Notes: a model not told the origin generated them from the letters alone. 35,784 nucleotides of DNA from an uncultured Sphingomonas sp. (GCA_913775315.1 CAJYIX010000001.1:1-35784); one strand, 5' to 3'; positions 1-7,921 are shown, counted from the stretch's first letter. Numbers and translations: made by a program.

Positions 1-1449
1 GAATGGGAGGTCGTGATCGGCCTGGAAGTCCATGCCCAGGTCACGACCAACGCCAAGCTGTTCTCCGGCGCGGCCACCGCCTTCGGTGCGGAGCCCAATA
101 CGCAGGTGTCTCTGGTCGACGCCGCGATGCCTGGCATGCTGCCCGTGCCCAATATGGAGTGCATCCGCCAGGCGGTGCGCACCGGCATGGCGATCGACGC
201 GCAGATCAATAAGTGGTCGCGCTTCGACCGGAAGAACTACTTCTACGCCGATCTGCCGCAGGGCTATCAGATCAGCCAGCTCTACCACCCGCTGGTGGGC
301 GAGGGCGCGATCGAAATCAGCCTGGACGAGAAGAACCCCGACGGCCCGACCAAGTCGATCGGCGTCGAGCGTATCCATGTCGAGCAGGATGCGGGCAAGC
401 TGATGCACGACCAGCATCCGACGCGCTCCTATGTCGACCTCAACCGCTCGGGCGTGGCGCTGATGGAGATCGTGTCGAAGCCCGACATGCGCTCGCCGGC
501 GGAGGCGGGGGCCTATGTCCGTAAGCTGCGCACGATCCTGCGTTACGTGGGCTCGTGCGACGGCAACATGGAAGAAGGCTCGATGCGCGCCGACGTCAAC
601 GTCAGCGTGCGCAAGCCCGGCGAGGCGTTCGGGACACGGACCGAGACGAAGAACGTCAACTCCGTCCGTTTCGTCATGCAGACGATCGAATATGAGGCGC
701 AGCGGCAGGTCGACGTGATCGAGAGCGGCGGCACGATCGTGCAGGAGACGCGGCTGTTCGACCCGGACAAGGGCGTGACGCGCTCGATGCGGTCCAAGGA
801 AGACGCGCACGACTATCGCTACTTCCCGGATCCGGACCTGCTGCCGCTCGAACTCGACGACGCGTTTCTCGAGGAATGCCGCGCGAGCCTGCCCGAGCTG
901 CCCGACGCCAAGCGTGCGCGGTACGAGGGCGAATTGGGCCTGTCGCCTTACAATGCCGCGGTGCTGACCGCGGAGGCGGAAACGGCGCGCTGGTTCGAGG
1001 CGCTGCTGGACGCGGCCGGATCGACCGTTACGGCCAAGGCAGCGGCGAACTGGGTCATTTCCGACCTGTTCGGCGCGCTCAACCGGATCGGCAAGGATAT
1101 CGAGGCGTCGCCGGTCACGCCCGCGCAGGGCGGCGAGCTGCTGCGCCTGATCGCCGACGGGACGATCTCGAACACGCTGGGCAAGCAGGTGTTCGAGATC
1201 ATGCTGGAGACGGGCGAGGGCGCCGAGGCGATCGTCGAGGCGCGCGGTTTGAAGCAGACCAGCGATACCGGCGCGATCGAGGCGGAGATCGCCAAGGTGC
1301 TGGCGGCGAACGCCGACAAGGTCGCCGACTATCGCGGGGGCAAGGACAAGCTGTTCGGCTTCTTCGTCGGCCAGACGATGAAGGCGATGGCGGGCAAGGC
1401 CAATCCGGGCGTCGTCAACGACCTGCTAAAGAAGGCGCTAGACCAATAA
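1..1449 (+). CDS. gatB: Asp/Glu-tRNA(Asn/Gln) amidotransferase subunit B, 5' partial
   Basis: GatB is the tRNA-binding and kinase-like subunit of the GatCAB complex. The complex converts Glu-tRNA(Gln) and, where present, Asp-tRNA(Asn) to the amidated forms in the cytoplasm. The frame is open from base 1 ([11 protein letters not shown]), which is the conserved GatB N-terminus, so only a few residues are missing. The 482 visible residues include the family blocks [34 protein letters not shown] and [12 protein letters not shown]. The C-terminus is a YqeY-like tail ending KKALDQ. gatA and gatC would be expected to the left, outside the window. Identification is secure from the motifs; the start codon is not visible. 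Confidence 0.97.
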   Translation, partial: EWEVVIGLEVHAQVTTNAKLFSGAATAFGAEPNTQVSLVDAAMPGMLPVPNMECIRQAVRTGMAIDAQINKWSRFDRKNYFYADLPQGYQISQLYHPLVGEGAIEISLDEKNPDGPTKSIGVERIHVEQDAGKLMHDQHPTRSYVDLNRSGVALMEIVSKPDMRSPAEAGAYVRKLRTILRYVGSCDGNMEEGSMRADVNVSVRKPGEAFGTRTETKNVNSVRFVMQTIEYEAQRQVDVIESGGTIVQETRLFDPDKGVTRSMRSKEDAHDYRYFPDPDLLPLELDDAFLEECRASLPELPDAKRARYEGELGLSPYNAAVLTAEAETARWFEALLDAAGSTVTAKAAANWVISDLFGALNRIGKDIEASPVTPAQGGELLRLIADGTISNTLGKQVFEIMLETGEGAEAIVEARGLKQTSDTGAIEAEIAKVLAANADKVADYRGGKDKLFGFFVGQTMKAMAGKANPGVVNDLLKKALDQ

Positions 1450-1456
1450 TATTGTT

Positions 1457-1553
1457 CCCGGCGAAGGCCGGGATCCAGCTGGTGAGGCGATAACGAGAGG
1501 CATTGCGCTCGCTTTCCGGCGCCTCTCCAACTGGACCCCGGCCTCCGCCGGGG
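1457..1553. repeat. Inverted pair of REP-like hairpins downstream of gatB
   Basis: Two G+C-rich hairpins lie head to head. The first is CCCGGC-GAAG-GCCGGG (1457-1472) followed by GATCCAGCTGG. The second is CTGGA (1531-1535) followed by CCCCGGC-CTCC-GCCGGGG (1536-1553). The second unit closely resembles the reverse complement of the first, including the CTGGA flank, so the pair forms an inverted REP doublet between the convergent gatB and 1564-1767 genes. It may also stop transcription from both sides, although no U-tract is present. The link to sphingomonad REP families is from memory and untested. Confidence 0.7.
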
Positions 1554-1563
1554 TACGGAATGA

Positions 1564-1767
1564 TTACTGCGCGTCGTCGTCCTGATTGCGCACGGTGCCA
1601 CCCGCGCCGCCGGCGGTGTCGGGCGAAACCGTGGACTCGAGCGGCGTGCGGCCCTTGTCCTCGGCGCGCTCAACGTCGGTGCCGCCGCGATCCTCATTCA
1701 CGGCGCGTTCGATGTCGCTCGGGCGGTCGGCGGGCGGGCTGTCGGGATTGCGATCGGCGTCGGTCAT
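1564..1767 (-). CDS. Small acidic, disorder-like hypothetical protein
   Basis: I do not recognise this 67-residue protein. It is rich in Asp, Glu, Pro, Arg and Gly, has no hydrophobic segment, and ends in QDDDAQ. This composition suggests a soluble, intrinsically disordered protein. The frame stays open upstream to 1902, but the Met at 1767 is preferred because AAAGGAACC sits at ribosome-binding distance just before it and because the upstream residues look like non-coding translation. It converges with gatB across the REP-like hairpins and diverges from the lipoprotein gene at 1850. Short low-complexity proteins of this kind are common in sphingomonads but have no assigned role. Confidence 0.6.
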   Translation of the reverse strand: MTDADRNPDSPPADRPSDIERAVNEDRGGTDVERAEDKGRTPLESTVSPDTAGGAGGTVRNQDDDAQ

Positions 1768-1849
1768 GGCGGTTCCTTTCGGACGCTCAACGCACCGGGC
1801 CGCGATCGGGTCGCTTCGCCTTAAGCTTTTTGCGGCATAGGCTTGGGCC

Positions 1850-2524
1850 ATGCGAACGACGGCATGGGTTTTGGCGGCGGCGGCCCTCGGGGGATGCACC
1901 ACGACGCGCGAGATGACGGCGCCGGGCTATCGGCTGCCGTCGTCGGTCGCGATCGCGCTGCCGCGCGCCGATGTCGAGGTTGGGCGGATCAGCATCGGCG
2001 GCGTGGCACAGGCCGATGCGGAGCGAACCGCGCGCGCCCGCGCCGAGATCGGTCGCGCGGTGACCGCCTTCCTACGCCGTGATCGCGTATCGGCTGCGCC
2101 GGAAACGCCAGGGCTGGCCGAATATGAGGCACTGCATCGCACCGTCGCCACCGCGATCGCGCTCCACAAATATGGCGAGGTCCCGCTGCCGACGAAGCGC
2201 GGCCGCTTCGACTGGACGCTCGGGCCGGAAGTGCGCTCTTCGGTCGGCGCGAGCGATCACGCGCTGTTCCTGACGGTGCGCAGCTACGAGTCCGACGACA
2301 GGCGAAAGGCGATGGCGGTGGCGGGCGCGATCGGCTGCGTCGTCGGCGTGTGCCTGCTGCCCGGTGGGGGCGAGCATATCGCCTATGCCTCGCTCGTCGA
2401 TCTGAGGAGCGGCGACATCGTCTGGTTCAACGTCATGACGGGCGGTGTCGGCGATCCTGCCACGCCGGCGGGGGCCGAGGCGCTGGTCGCCAAGCTGCTC
2501 GGCACGATGCGGGGTGCGAAGTGA
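1850..2524 (+). CDS. Putative lipoprotein, first gene of the M48 operon
   Basis: This 224-residue protein begins with a lipoprotein signal: a short basic start, an Ala-rich core and the lipobox L-G-G-C near residues 13-16, followed by Thr residues. Around residues 160-175 there is a Gly/Val/Cys-rich hydrophobic stretch (VAGAIGCVVGVCLLPGGG), reminiscent of glycine-rich membrane-associated segments. The segment AYASLVDLRSGDIVWFN resembles the closing strand of GNA1162/CsgG-like periplasmic lipoproteins, but that similarity is only suggestive. The stop overlaps the GTG start of the M48 protease (GTGA), so translation is probably coupled. The substrate and role are unknown; an envelope role shared with the protease is inferred. 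Confidence 0.8.
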   Translation: MRTTAWVLAAAALGGCTTTREMTAPGYRLPSSVAIALPRADVEVGRISIGGVAQADAERTARARAEIGRAVTAFLRRDRVSAAPETPGLAEYEALHRTVATAIALHKYGEVPLPTKRGRFDWTLGPEVRSSVGASDHALFLTVRSYESDDRRKAMAVAGAIGCVVGVCLLPGGGEHIAYASLVDLRSGDIVWFNVMTGGVGDPATPAGAEALVAKLLGTMRGAK

Positions 2525-3594
2525 AGGCGCTCGCCGCGGCGCTGGCGCTCGCACAGGCGATGCCCGGCGACGAAGCGGGCCTTAGGATGCAGATGGACGA
2601 GGCGGAGCGGCAGCTTCGCACCTCGCCGTTCGTCGTCGCCGACCCTGCGCTCAACGCCTATGTCGGCGGGCTGGTCTGTCGCTTGGCGGGGCCGGACTGT
2701 GCAGCGATCCGGGTGCTCATCGTCCGCACGCCTTACCTCAATGCGTCGATGGCGCCCAACGGCGCGATGATCGTCTGGAGCGGCCTGTTCCTGCGCACCG
2801 CGAACGAGGCGGAACTGGCGGCGGTGCTGGGCCACGAGATCGCGCATTATCGCGCGCGCCATTCGCTCCGCGCGTTTCGCGACCATCGGCGCAAGGCCAA
2901 TGGCTGGGCGCTACTCGGCCTGCCGGTGGGGCTGGTTGCGGGCAATCTGGGCTATTCGGCGGTGCAGGTGGGGCTTGCGGCGTCGTTCTCGGCCTATTCG
3001 CGCGAGATGGAGCGGGAGGCCGACGCCGCATCGATCGCGATGCTGCGGGCGGGCGGGTACGATCCGCACGCCGCCGCCGCGATCTGGACCGGCGTGCGCG
3101 CCGAGCGGCTGGCCACCGCGACCGCGCGGGGGCGCAAGCCGCGCGGCGAGGGTGGGCTCTTCGCCAGCCACCCGCCGAGTGCCGAGCGCGAGGCGACTCT
3201 CGCGGCGTTGGCGGGGGGTGAACGCGGGCGGGACGGTGCGGCATCCTATGCCGCGGCGGTGGCGCCGCACTGGTGCTGGCTGATCGAGGATCAGTTGCGG
3301 CTCAACGATCCGGGCGGGACGGCGTGGCTGCTCGATCGGATCGAGGCGCGGGGCGGGCCGGCCGACTGGATCGCCTATGCACGCGGCGAGCTCGCGCGGG
3401 GGGCGGGGCGGTTCGAAGAGGCGGCGACGGCGTATCGCCGGGCAGCGCCGCTGCCGGAGGCCGAGCGTGGGCTGGCATTGGCCTTATTGCGCATGGGTGA
3501 CGGGCCGGGGGCGAGGGCGGCGGTCGACCGCTATCTGACGGCGCGGCCTGATGCGCCCGATGCGGCGATGCTGCGCAGCATGGTGGCCTCATGA
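2521..3594 (+). CDS. M48-family zinc metalloprotease with signal peptide
   Basis: This 357-residue peptidase has the gluzincin signature H-E-I-A-H at residues 105-109 and the third zinc ligand in E-R-E-A-D (Glu164), as in the M48 families of BepA/LoiP-type envelope proteases. The first 13 residues (KALAAALALAQA) look like a short signal peptide, placing the enzyme in the periplasm. The region after about residue 240 is Ala-rich and helical, with TPR-like spacing. The start is the GTG at 2521, which overlaps the preceding stop; the frame is open further upstream, but that part overlaps the lipoprotein gene. The stop overlaps the next lipoprotein start (ATGA). By family analogy it may act in outer-membrane protein quality control. 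Confidence 0.88.
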   Translation: MKALAAALALAQAMPGDEAGLRMQMDEAERQLRTSPFVVADPALNAYVGGLVCRLAGPDCAAIRVLIVRTPYLNASMAPNGAMIVWSGLFLRTANEAELAAVLGHEIAHYRARHSLRAFRDHRRKANGWALLGLPVGLVAGNLGYSAVQVGLAASFSAYSREMEREADAASIAMLRAGGYDPHAAAAIWTGVRAERLATATARGRKPRGEGGLFASHPPSAEREATLAALAGGERGRDGAASYAAAVAPHWCWLIEDQLRLNDPGGTAWLLDRIEARGGPADWIAYARGELARGAGRFEEAATAYRRAAPLPEAERGLALALLRMGDGPGARAAVDRYLTARPDAPDAAMLRSMVAS

Positions 3595-4229
3595 GGGCGG
3601 CTGTGCTGATCGTCGCGCTGCTGCTGACGGGGTGCGGCGACTATGTGCTCGTGCCGCCGGGGCGGCCGATCGTTGTTGCGAAGGCGGCCATGACGGTGAC
3701 GCCCGACCGCGCCTGGAACCGCAACGGGGGCATGGGGCCGGGCAAGCGGGCGGAGAGTTGGACGCTCGACGGGCCGATGCTCAACGATCTCACCTTCTAT
3801 GGCGGGATCAGCGACGGCGAGACGCTGTTCCGAGAGGTCGACAAGAGCGAGGCGCCGTTGTCGCGCTTTGCCGCGGGCATGAGCGCGCCGGAAGTCGCCG
3901 AACTGCTCGAGCGGAGCTATCGGGTGGCCACCGGAACGACGCTGTTCACACTCGACGCGCTGGCACCCGCGCCGCTGGCGGGGGAGGCGGGGTTTGTGAT
4001 GCGATACCGCTTCACGCTGCCCGGCGACGACGTGGCGCGGCGGGGGGAAGCGCGGGGGGTGGTCGTCGGCGGACGGCTGTACCTGCTGACGTACGAGGCG
4101 CCGGCGATCCATTATTTCGAGCGCGATCTGGCGGCGTTCCGCGCGGTAGCGGACAGCGCGCGGCTAAACATTCAGCCCGGCCAGACGAACGCAAAGCAGG
4201 CAAGGACGAGCGCCGACAGCACGCCGTAA
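3591..4229 (+). CDS. Putative lipoprotein, third gene of the M48 operon
   Basis: The protein has 212 residues. It starts with a lipoprotein signal whose lipobox L-T-G-C ends near residue 15, followed by G-D, a +2 Asp that in enterobacteria favours inner-membrane retention. The remainder looks like a soluble beta-rich domain; no known family is recognised. Its ATG overlaps the M48 stop by four bases, making a three-gene coupled unit of lipoprotein, protease and lipoprotein. The last 58 bases are also coding on the other strand for the small membrane protein at 4172-4462, so the two genes overlap tail to tail. The function is unknown. Confidence 0.78.
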   Translation: MRAAVLIVALLLTGCGDYVLVPPGRPIVVAKAAMTVTPDRAWNRNGGMGPGKRAESWTLDGPMLNDLTFYGGISDGETLFREVDKSEAPLSRFAAGMSAPEVAELLERSYRVATGTTLFTLDALAPAPLAGEAGFVMRYRFTLPGDDVARRGEARGVVVGGRLYLLTYEAPAIHYFERDLAAFRAVADSARLNIQPGQTNAKQARTSADSTP

Positions 4230-4462
4230 CGGCGCAGTGCCGCCAGCGAGGGTTGGTCGATCGCGCGGACTGCGCCGAGGGCGTTCACGATCGCCACCAC
4301 CAGCGCCGCGGCGCTCCAGAGCGCGAACCACGGCGATCCGAACTTGAACCGGAGCAGCATAACGAAGATCAGCAACGATGCGGCGAACCCCGCGATCAGC
4401 GCAAGGAACGCGAATAGGGGCATGGCCGCGATTTGAGCCAAAGCCCGCAGGTTGGTCAGCAC
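4172..4462 (-). CDS. Small integral membrane protein, unknown function
   Basis: The protein has about 96 residues with three hydrophobic segments: MPLFAFLALIAGFAASLLIF, WSAAALVVAIVNAL, and VLSALVLACFAFVW near the C-terminus. It looks like a three-helix inner-membrane protein. The chosen start is the GTG at 4462, because GGGGA lies five bases upstream on the coding strand (4468-4472). A GTG at 4504 and an ATG at 4423 are alternatives with poorer ribosome-binding sites. The 3' end runs into the lipoprotein gene on the other strand. No family is recognised. Confidence 0.6.
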   Translation of the reverse strand: MLTNLRALAQIAAMPLFAFLALIAGFAASLLIFVMLLRFKFGSPWFALWSAAALVVAIVNALGAVRAIDQPSLAALRRYGVLSALVLACFAFVWPG

Positions 4463-4504
4463 GGTATTCCCCGTTTGCAGTCCACGCTCTTGAACGTCGC
4501 ACAC

Positions 4505-4540
4505 AAAAGAAAAGGGCCGGGAAGTCGCCCTCCCGGCCCT
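4505..4540 (-). terminator. Rho-independent terminator of rplK-rplA
   Basis: Read on the minus strand, a perfect 10-bp stem (AGGGCCGGGA / TCCCGGCCCT) with an 8-base loop is followed by TTTTCTTTT. It lies 23 bases past the rplA stop and has the classic features of an intrinsic terminator. Confidence 0.92.
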
Positions 4541-4563
4541 GTCCTACAGTCGATCAGCCGTGC

Positions 4564-5262
4564 TTAGACGGCCGAGACGTCCGCGACATCGACCTTGATG
4601 CCCGGGCCCATCGAGGAGCTGACCGCGATCTTGCGCAGATACTTGCCCTTGGCGCCCGACGGCTTGGCCTTGACCACCGCGTCGACCAGCGCGTCGAAGT
4701 TCGCGCGCAGGTCCTCCGCCGGGAACGACGCCTTGCCGATGCCCGAGTGGATGATGCCGGCCTTCTCGACGCGGTACTCGACCTGGCCGCTCTTGGCCGC
4801 CTGGACGGCCGCGGCGACGTTCATCGTCACGGTGCCGAGCTTGGGGTTCGGCATCAGGCCCTTGGGGCCCAGGATCTTGCCGAGGCGGCCGACGACGCCC
4901 ATCATGTCGGGCGTGGCGATGCAGCGATCGAAGTCGATCTTGCCGCCCTGAACGATCTCCATCAGGTCCTCGGCCCCGACGACGTCGGCGCCAGCCTCAC
5001 GAGCCTCATCCGCCTTCGCGCCCTTGGCGAACACGCCGACGCGGACGGTCTTGCCGGTGCCCTTGGGGAGCAGGACGACGCCGCGGACCATCTGGTCGGC
5101 GTGGCGGGGGTCGACGCCGAGGTTGAGGGCGACTTCGATCGTCTCGTCGAACTTCGAGGTCGCGTTGGTGCGGGCCAGCGCAATCGCCTCGTCCACGCCG
5201 TACAGCTTCTCGCGGTCGACGGCGGTGGCCAGTGCCTTGGCCTTCTTGGTCAGCTTGGCCAT
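4564..5262 (-). CDS. rplA: 50S ribosomal protein L1
   Basis: L1 (232 residues) forms the mobile L1 stalk of the large subunit beside the E-site tRNA. In many bacteria it also represses its own operon by binding the rplK-rplA mRNA leader. Family blocks are visible: [15 protein letters not shown] near the start, [28 protein letters not shown], and the strongly conserved [18 protein letters not shown] and [15 protein letters not shown]. The length is typical. The gene begins four bases after rplK ends and is followed by the strong terminator at 4505-4540, so rplK-rplA is a two-gene unit within this window. Confidence 0.98.
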   Translation of the reverse strand: MAKLTKKAKALATAVDREKLYGVDEAIALARTNATSKFDETIEVALNLGVDPRHADQMVRGVVLLPKGTGKTVRVGVFAKGAKADEAREAGADVVGAEDLMEIVQGGKIDFDRCIATPDMMGVVGRLGKILGPKGLMPNPKLGTVTMNVAAAVQAAKSGQVEYRVEKAGIIHSGIGKASFPAEDLRANFDALVDAVVKAKPSGAKGKYLRKIAVSSSMGPGIKVDVADVSAV

Positions 5263-5266
5263 GATC

Positions 5267-5698
5267 TCAGCCCTCCACCACTTCGAGGCCCATCGCGCGG
5301 GCCGAACCTTCGATGATCTTCGTCGCGGCGTCGATGTCGTTGGCGTTCAGGTCCTTCATCTTGGCCTGAGCGATTTCCGACAGCGCCGAGCGTTTGATCT
5401 TGCCCGCGGTCACCTTGCCCGGCTCCTTCGAGCCCGACTTGAGGCCCGCGGCCTTCTTGATGAGATAGGTCGCCGGCGGCGTCTTGGTCTCGAACGAGAA
5501 GGAACGGTCCGCATAGACGGTGATGACGGTGGGCAGCGGGGTGCCGACCTCCTGGTCGCCGGTCGAGGCGTTGAACGCCTTGCAGAATTCCATGATGTTG
5601 ACGCCGCGCTGACCCAGCGCCGGGCCGATCGGCGGCGACGGGTTGGCCTTGCCGGCCGGCACCTGCAGCTTGATATAGCCGGTGATCTTCTTTGCCAT
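5267..5698 (-). CDS. rplK: 50S ribosomal protein L11
   Basis: L11 (143 residues) forms the base of the L7/L12 stalk with 23S rRNA and is needed for translation-factor GTPase function and for RelA activation on stalled ribosomes. The sequence has the typical N-terminus ([20 protein letters not shown]), the [19 protein letters not shown] block and the rRNA-binding C-terminal domain ending in a [10 protein letters not shown] tail. The start at 5698 is the family's usual Met, preceded by GAGTGAGAC; a Met three codons upstream is less likely. nusG and secE, often found upstream, are absent here: the upstream gene at 5877 is divergent, so rplK must have its own promoter in 5699-5876. Confidence 0.98.
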   Translation of the reverse strand: MAKKITGYIKLQVPAGKANPSPPIGPALGQRGVNIMEFCKAFNASTGDQEVGTPLPTVITVYADRSFSFETKTPPATYLIKKAAGLKSGSKEPGKVTAGKIKRSALSEIAQAKMKDLNANDIDAATKIIEGSARAMGLEVVEG

Positions 5699-5717
5699 GT
5701 GTCTCACTCTGTTGCCG

Positions 5718-5778
5718 CCGGGGCCGAAACCCCGGACGGTTCAAGTTGAGCGGTTGAAGCGGCCGGGCCGAAACCCCG
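5718..5778 (-). promoter_or_regulatory. Repeated G+C-rich element in the rplK leader
   Basis: The 14-bp sequence GGGCCGAAACCCCG occurs twice in direct orientation, at 5721-5734 and 5765-5778, 44 bases apart. The copy nearer rplK sits in a perfect hairpin, CCGGGG-CCGAAA-CCCCGG (5718-5735), which on the rplK mRNA reads CCGGGG-UUUCGG-CCCCGG and ends 19 bases before the start codon. Position and structure would suit an autoregulatory leader element bound by L1, as known in E. coli, but no match to a known L1 site was demonstrated. Confidence 0.45.
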
Positions 5779-5817
5779 CCTCCCGCAAATCCCGTCGATG
5801 TCTCGATGGAAGCCGCG

Positions 5818-5869
5818 CGCCTAGCGCAAAGCCCGCCCACTTGCAATGTAGGATTTCATGTGAACATAT
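5818..5869. promoter_or_regulatory. Possible divergent promoters sharing TTGCAA
   Basis: The self-complementary hexamer TTGCAA (5841-5846) can act as a -35 element on both strands. On the plus strand it is followed after 17 bases by ACATAT (5864-5869), just before the 5877 gene. On the minus strand it is followed after 17 bases by TAGGCG (5818-5823), toward rplK. The spacings fit sigma-70-type promoters, but the -10 matches are only partial. The plus-strand promoter would give an almost leaderless message. Confidence 0.3.
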
Positions 5870-5876
5870 CCGGAAC

Positions 5877-6785
5877 ATGGCCCGATTGTTCACCGCCGAG
5901 CAGGCAGACGAGAACCGCCGCTTCCTGACCGAACTCGCGCGCACGGGTAATGCCCGGCTGTCGGCGCGCACGATCGGCAAGGCTTACGGCACGATGCAGC
6001 ACCGGCGAAAGCAGCATCCGGTGTTCGCGACCAAGTGGGACGCGGCGGTCGTCGCGGCACAGGCGCGGCTGGCGCGAAAGGGCGGCTCCCGACCCGAGGC
6101 GCGGCAACCGGGCGCGCGGGCAAAGCGCGCCGCGCCCGAGCTTCGCACCGCGGGCGGGGAGCCGGTGATCCTGCCGCTGAAGAACGGCCGCCTCCAGCTG
6201 CGCGCTGCTCAGCCCGGCAAGCTGACGCGCGCGGCCGAGCAGGCGTTCCTGATGGCGCTCGCCGCAACCTGCAACGTGCGGCTGTCGGCGGCGGCGGCGG
6301 GCGCGGCGGAAGCCGCCTTCTATCGCCGCCGCCGCCGCGACCCCGGCTTCGCCCGCGAATGGGACGAGGCGCTGAAGATGGGCTACGAGCGGTTGGAGGC
6401 GGCGCTGATCGAGGGGTTCAATCCCTGGAGCCACGAGCATGACGGCTGGCGCGACAACGAGCCGCTGCCGATCCCGGCGATGACCACCTATCAGGCGATG
6501 GCGCTCCTCTATCACCACGACAAGCGCATCCGCGATCCCGACCCGCGGTCGGTCAAGTATGACAGCCTCGGCCGCCCGAAGCGCGACACCAAACCCGCCG
6601 AAGTCCGCGCCGCGCAATATATGGAAGACCGCGCGCGTCAGGCCGACGCGATCCTGCGCGCACATGTCGAATGGAAGCTCGGCGTCGCGCTCGACAAGCT
6701 GAACGGGCGGCTCGAGGGGGCGGGGCCGCCGATCGCGCCGCTGGATATGGTGGCGGAATGGGAGAAGGCGGGGAAGCGGGGGTGA
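5877..6785 (+). CDS. Protein with two terminase-small-subunit-like HTH repeats
   Basis: The protein has 302 residues. Two related segments are visible. Residues about 9-60 read F-L-x-E-L-A-x-T-G-N-x-R-L-S-A, then H-R-R-K-Q-H-P-x-F-A-x-K-W-D-A-A. A second copy at about 122-175 reads F-L-x-A-L-A-A-T-C-N-V-R-L-S-A, then Y-R-R-R-R-R-D-P-G-F-A-R-E-W-D-E-A. This is the 'fail to find, then recruit' HTH pattern of phage terminase small subunits and related sphingomonad proteins. The C-terminal third is charged and not recognised. The start at 5877 is preferred over in-frame upstream sequence because CCGGAAC precedes it and the similarity begins there. It could be a DNA-binding domesticated phage protein. 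Codon use is as G+C-rich as the surroundings, unlike the next gene. Confidence 0.75.
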   Translation: MARLFTAEQADENRRFLTELARTGNARLSARTIGKAYGTMQHRRKQHPVFATKWDAAVVAAQARLARKGGSRPEARQPGARAKRAAPELRTAGGEPVILPLKNGRLQLRAAQPGKLTRAAEQAFLMALAATCNVRLSAAAAGAAEAAFYRRRRRDPGFAREWDEALKMGYERLEAALIEGFNPWSHEHDGWRDNEPLPIPAMTTYQAMALLYHHDKRIRDPDPRSVKYDSLGRPKRDTKPAEVRAAQYMEDRARQADAILRAHVEWKLGVALDKLNGRLEGAGPPIAPLDMVAEWEKAGKRG

Positions 6786-6810
6786 GGGGGCTACCAATAC
6801 GAAAGGCTAT

Positions 6811-6823
6811 CTACTAAAAGTAG
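6811..6823 (+). promoter_or_regulatory. Short hairpin directly before the RelA/SpoT start codon
   Basis: CTACT-AAA-AGTAG forms a 5-bp stem with a 3-base loop, ending three bases before the ATG at 6827. No good Shine-Dalgarno sequence is visible, and the hairpin fills the place where one should be. It may be a palindromic operator or a structure that limits translation. Confidence 0.35.
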
Positions 6824-6826
6824 AAT

Positions 6827-7921
6827 ATGACGTGGATCGCCCCTGAGCACAAACCTGAAATCGTCAATGCCGCGGGGCGTCTTTTGAGTCATGCAAACTT
6901 TCCGGCTCTCACGCCCGATGAGCAAAAGGCGCTTGAGGTCATAAACAACTGGAGATCGGCTCACGCTTATCCATTAAACACGTTCCAGATAAATCTAAGA
7001 CGACGAGCTAAGAAGATCGACTCGCAGGTCATCATCGCTCAGCGCGCAAAGCGTCTTGATTCGATACATCGAAAACTTATTGCAAAGCCGACGATGAGAA
7101 TGACTCAGATGCAGGATATCGCCGGATGCCGAGCGGTGATGCGTCGAGTCTCTAAAGTGTATCAGCTTGCCCATGTTTACCAGCATAATGAGCTTGTCCA
7201 TACTTTTAGAAATAGCAAAGACTACATCGAAAAACCAAAGCCAGACGGCTATCGATCGATACACCTTGTGTATGAGTATAAGGGAACTAAAGGCGTAAAA
7301 GACTACGATGGCCTTCGTGTTGAGGTTCAGATTCGCTCTCAGTACCAGCATGCTTGGGCAACTGCGGTTGAAGCCGTGGGAGTTTTCACCCGCCAAGCCT
7401 TAAAATCCAATCAAGGTGACAAGGACTGGCTACGATTTTTTGCGCTGATGAGCAACGCGGTGGCAGCAATAGAAAAATGCCCCCCTGTTCCTGGTACGCC
7501 AGGCGATAAAAGTGCTCTTCTTGAGGAGCTCGCCCCTTTGGCAAAGAAGCTAAGAGCGGTGGACACTTTGCGAGCTTATAATACGACCCTGGATCTTATA
7601 GGTGGGGCGAAAGATGCAAAATACTTTATTGTGGAGCTGGAGCCCGACTTGAGAAAGGTCACAGTTAGACGATACAAAGCGCAAAACTCTGCCCAAGCGA
7701 ATGACGATTACACGAGGATCGAAAGCGAAATAGGCCCAAACTCGCTAAAACAAGTCGTCCTTGTTTCTGTTTCTGATATTAATTCATTGAAGCGTGCTTA
7801 TCCAAACTACTTTCTGGATACAGCAATGTTCTCTGGCCTTGTTGACCGTGTGCTCAAAGGGCGATTCCCTGATCCGCTTCCGCCTCAGATGTCGTTATTT
7901 GGGCGAGTAGCGCATTTATAG
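6827..7921 (+). CDS. Stand-alone RelA/SpoT synthetase-domain protein (possible toxSAS-like toxin)
   Basis: The 364-residue protein has a RelA/SpoT nucleotidyl/pyrophosphokinase domain at about residues 50-190. It shows K-R-x-D-S-I-x-x-K (75-83), D-I-A-G-C-R with the metal-binding Asp97, D-Y-I-x-x-P-K-P-D-G-Y-R-S-I-H with the base-stacking Tyr142, and E-V-Q-I-R with Glu166 followed by His175. These are the ATP- and metal-site residues of (p)ppGpp synthetases. No HD hydrolase domain and no TGS or ACT domain is present. The C-terminal half (about 200-364) ends in R-A-Y-P-N-Y-F-L-D-T and is of unknown function. Base composition is much more AT-rich than all neighbours, with many AAA, ATA and AGA codons, which points to recent transfer. 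Related single-domain proteins either make alarmones or, as toxSAS/CapRel, modify tRNA or nucleotides as toxins and phage defence. Which activity applies here cannot be told from sequence alone. Confidence 0.88.
   Translation: MTWIAPEHKPEIVNAAGRLLSHANFPALTPDEQKALEVINNWRSAHAYPLNTFQINLRRRAKKIDSQVIIAQRAKRLDSIHRKLIAKPTMRMTQMQDIAGCRAVMRRVSKVYQLAHVYQHNELVHTFRNSKDYIEKPKPDGYRSIHLVYEYKGTKGVKDYDGLRVEVQIRSQYQHAWATAVEAVGVFTRQALKSNQGDKDWLRFFALMSNAVAAIEKCPPVPGTPGDKSALLEELAPLAKKLRAVDTLRAYNTTLDLIGGAKDAKYFIVELEPDLRKVTVRRYKAQNSAQANDDYTRIESEIGPNSLKQVVLVSVSDINSLKRAYPNYFLDTAMFSGLVDRVLKGRFPDPLPPQMSLFGRVAHL

Noticed and set aside
4378-5316. 312-residue plus-strand frame over rplA
   Set aside because: It is an antisense shadow of the ribosomal protein gene.
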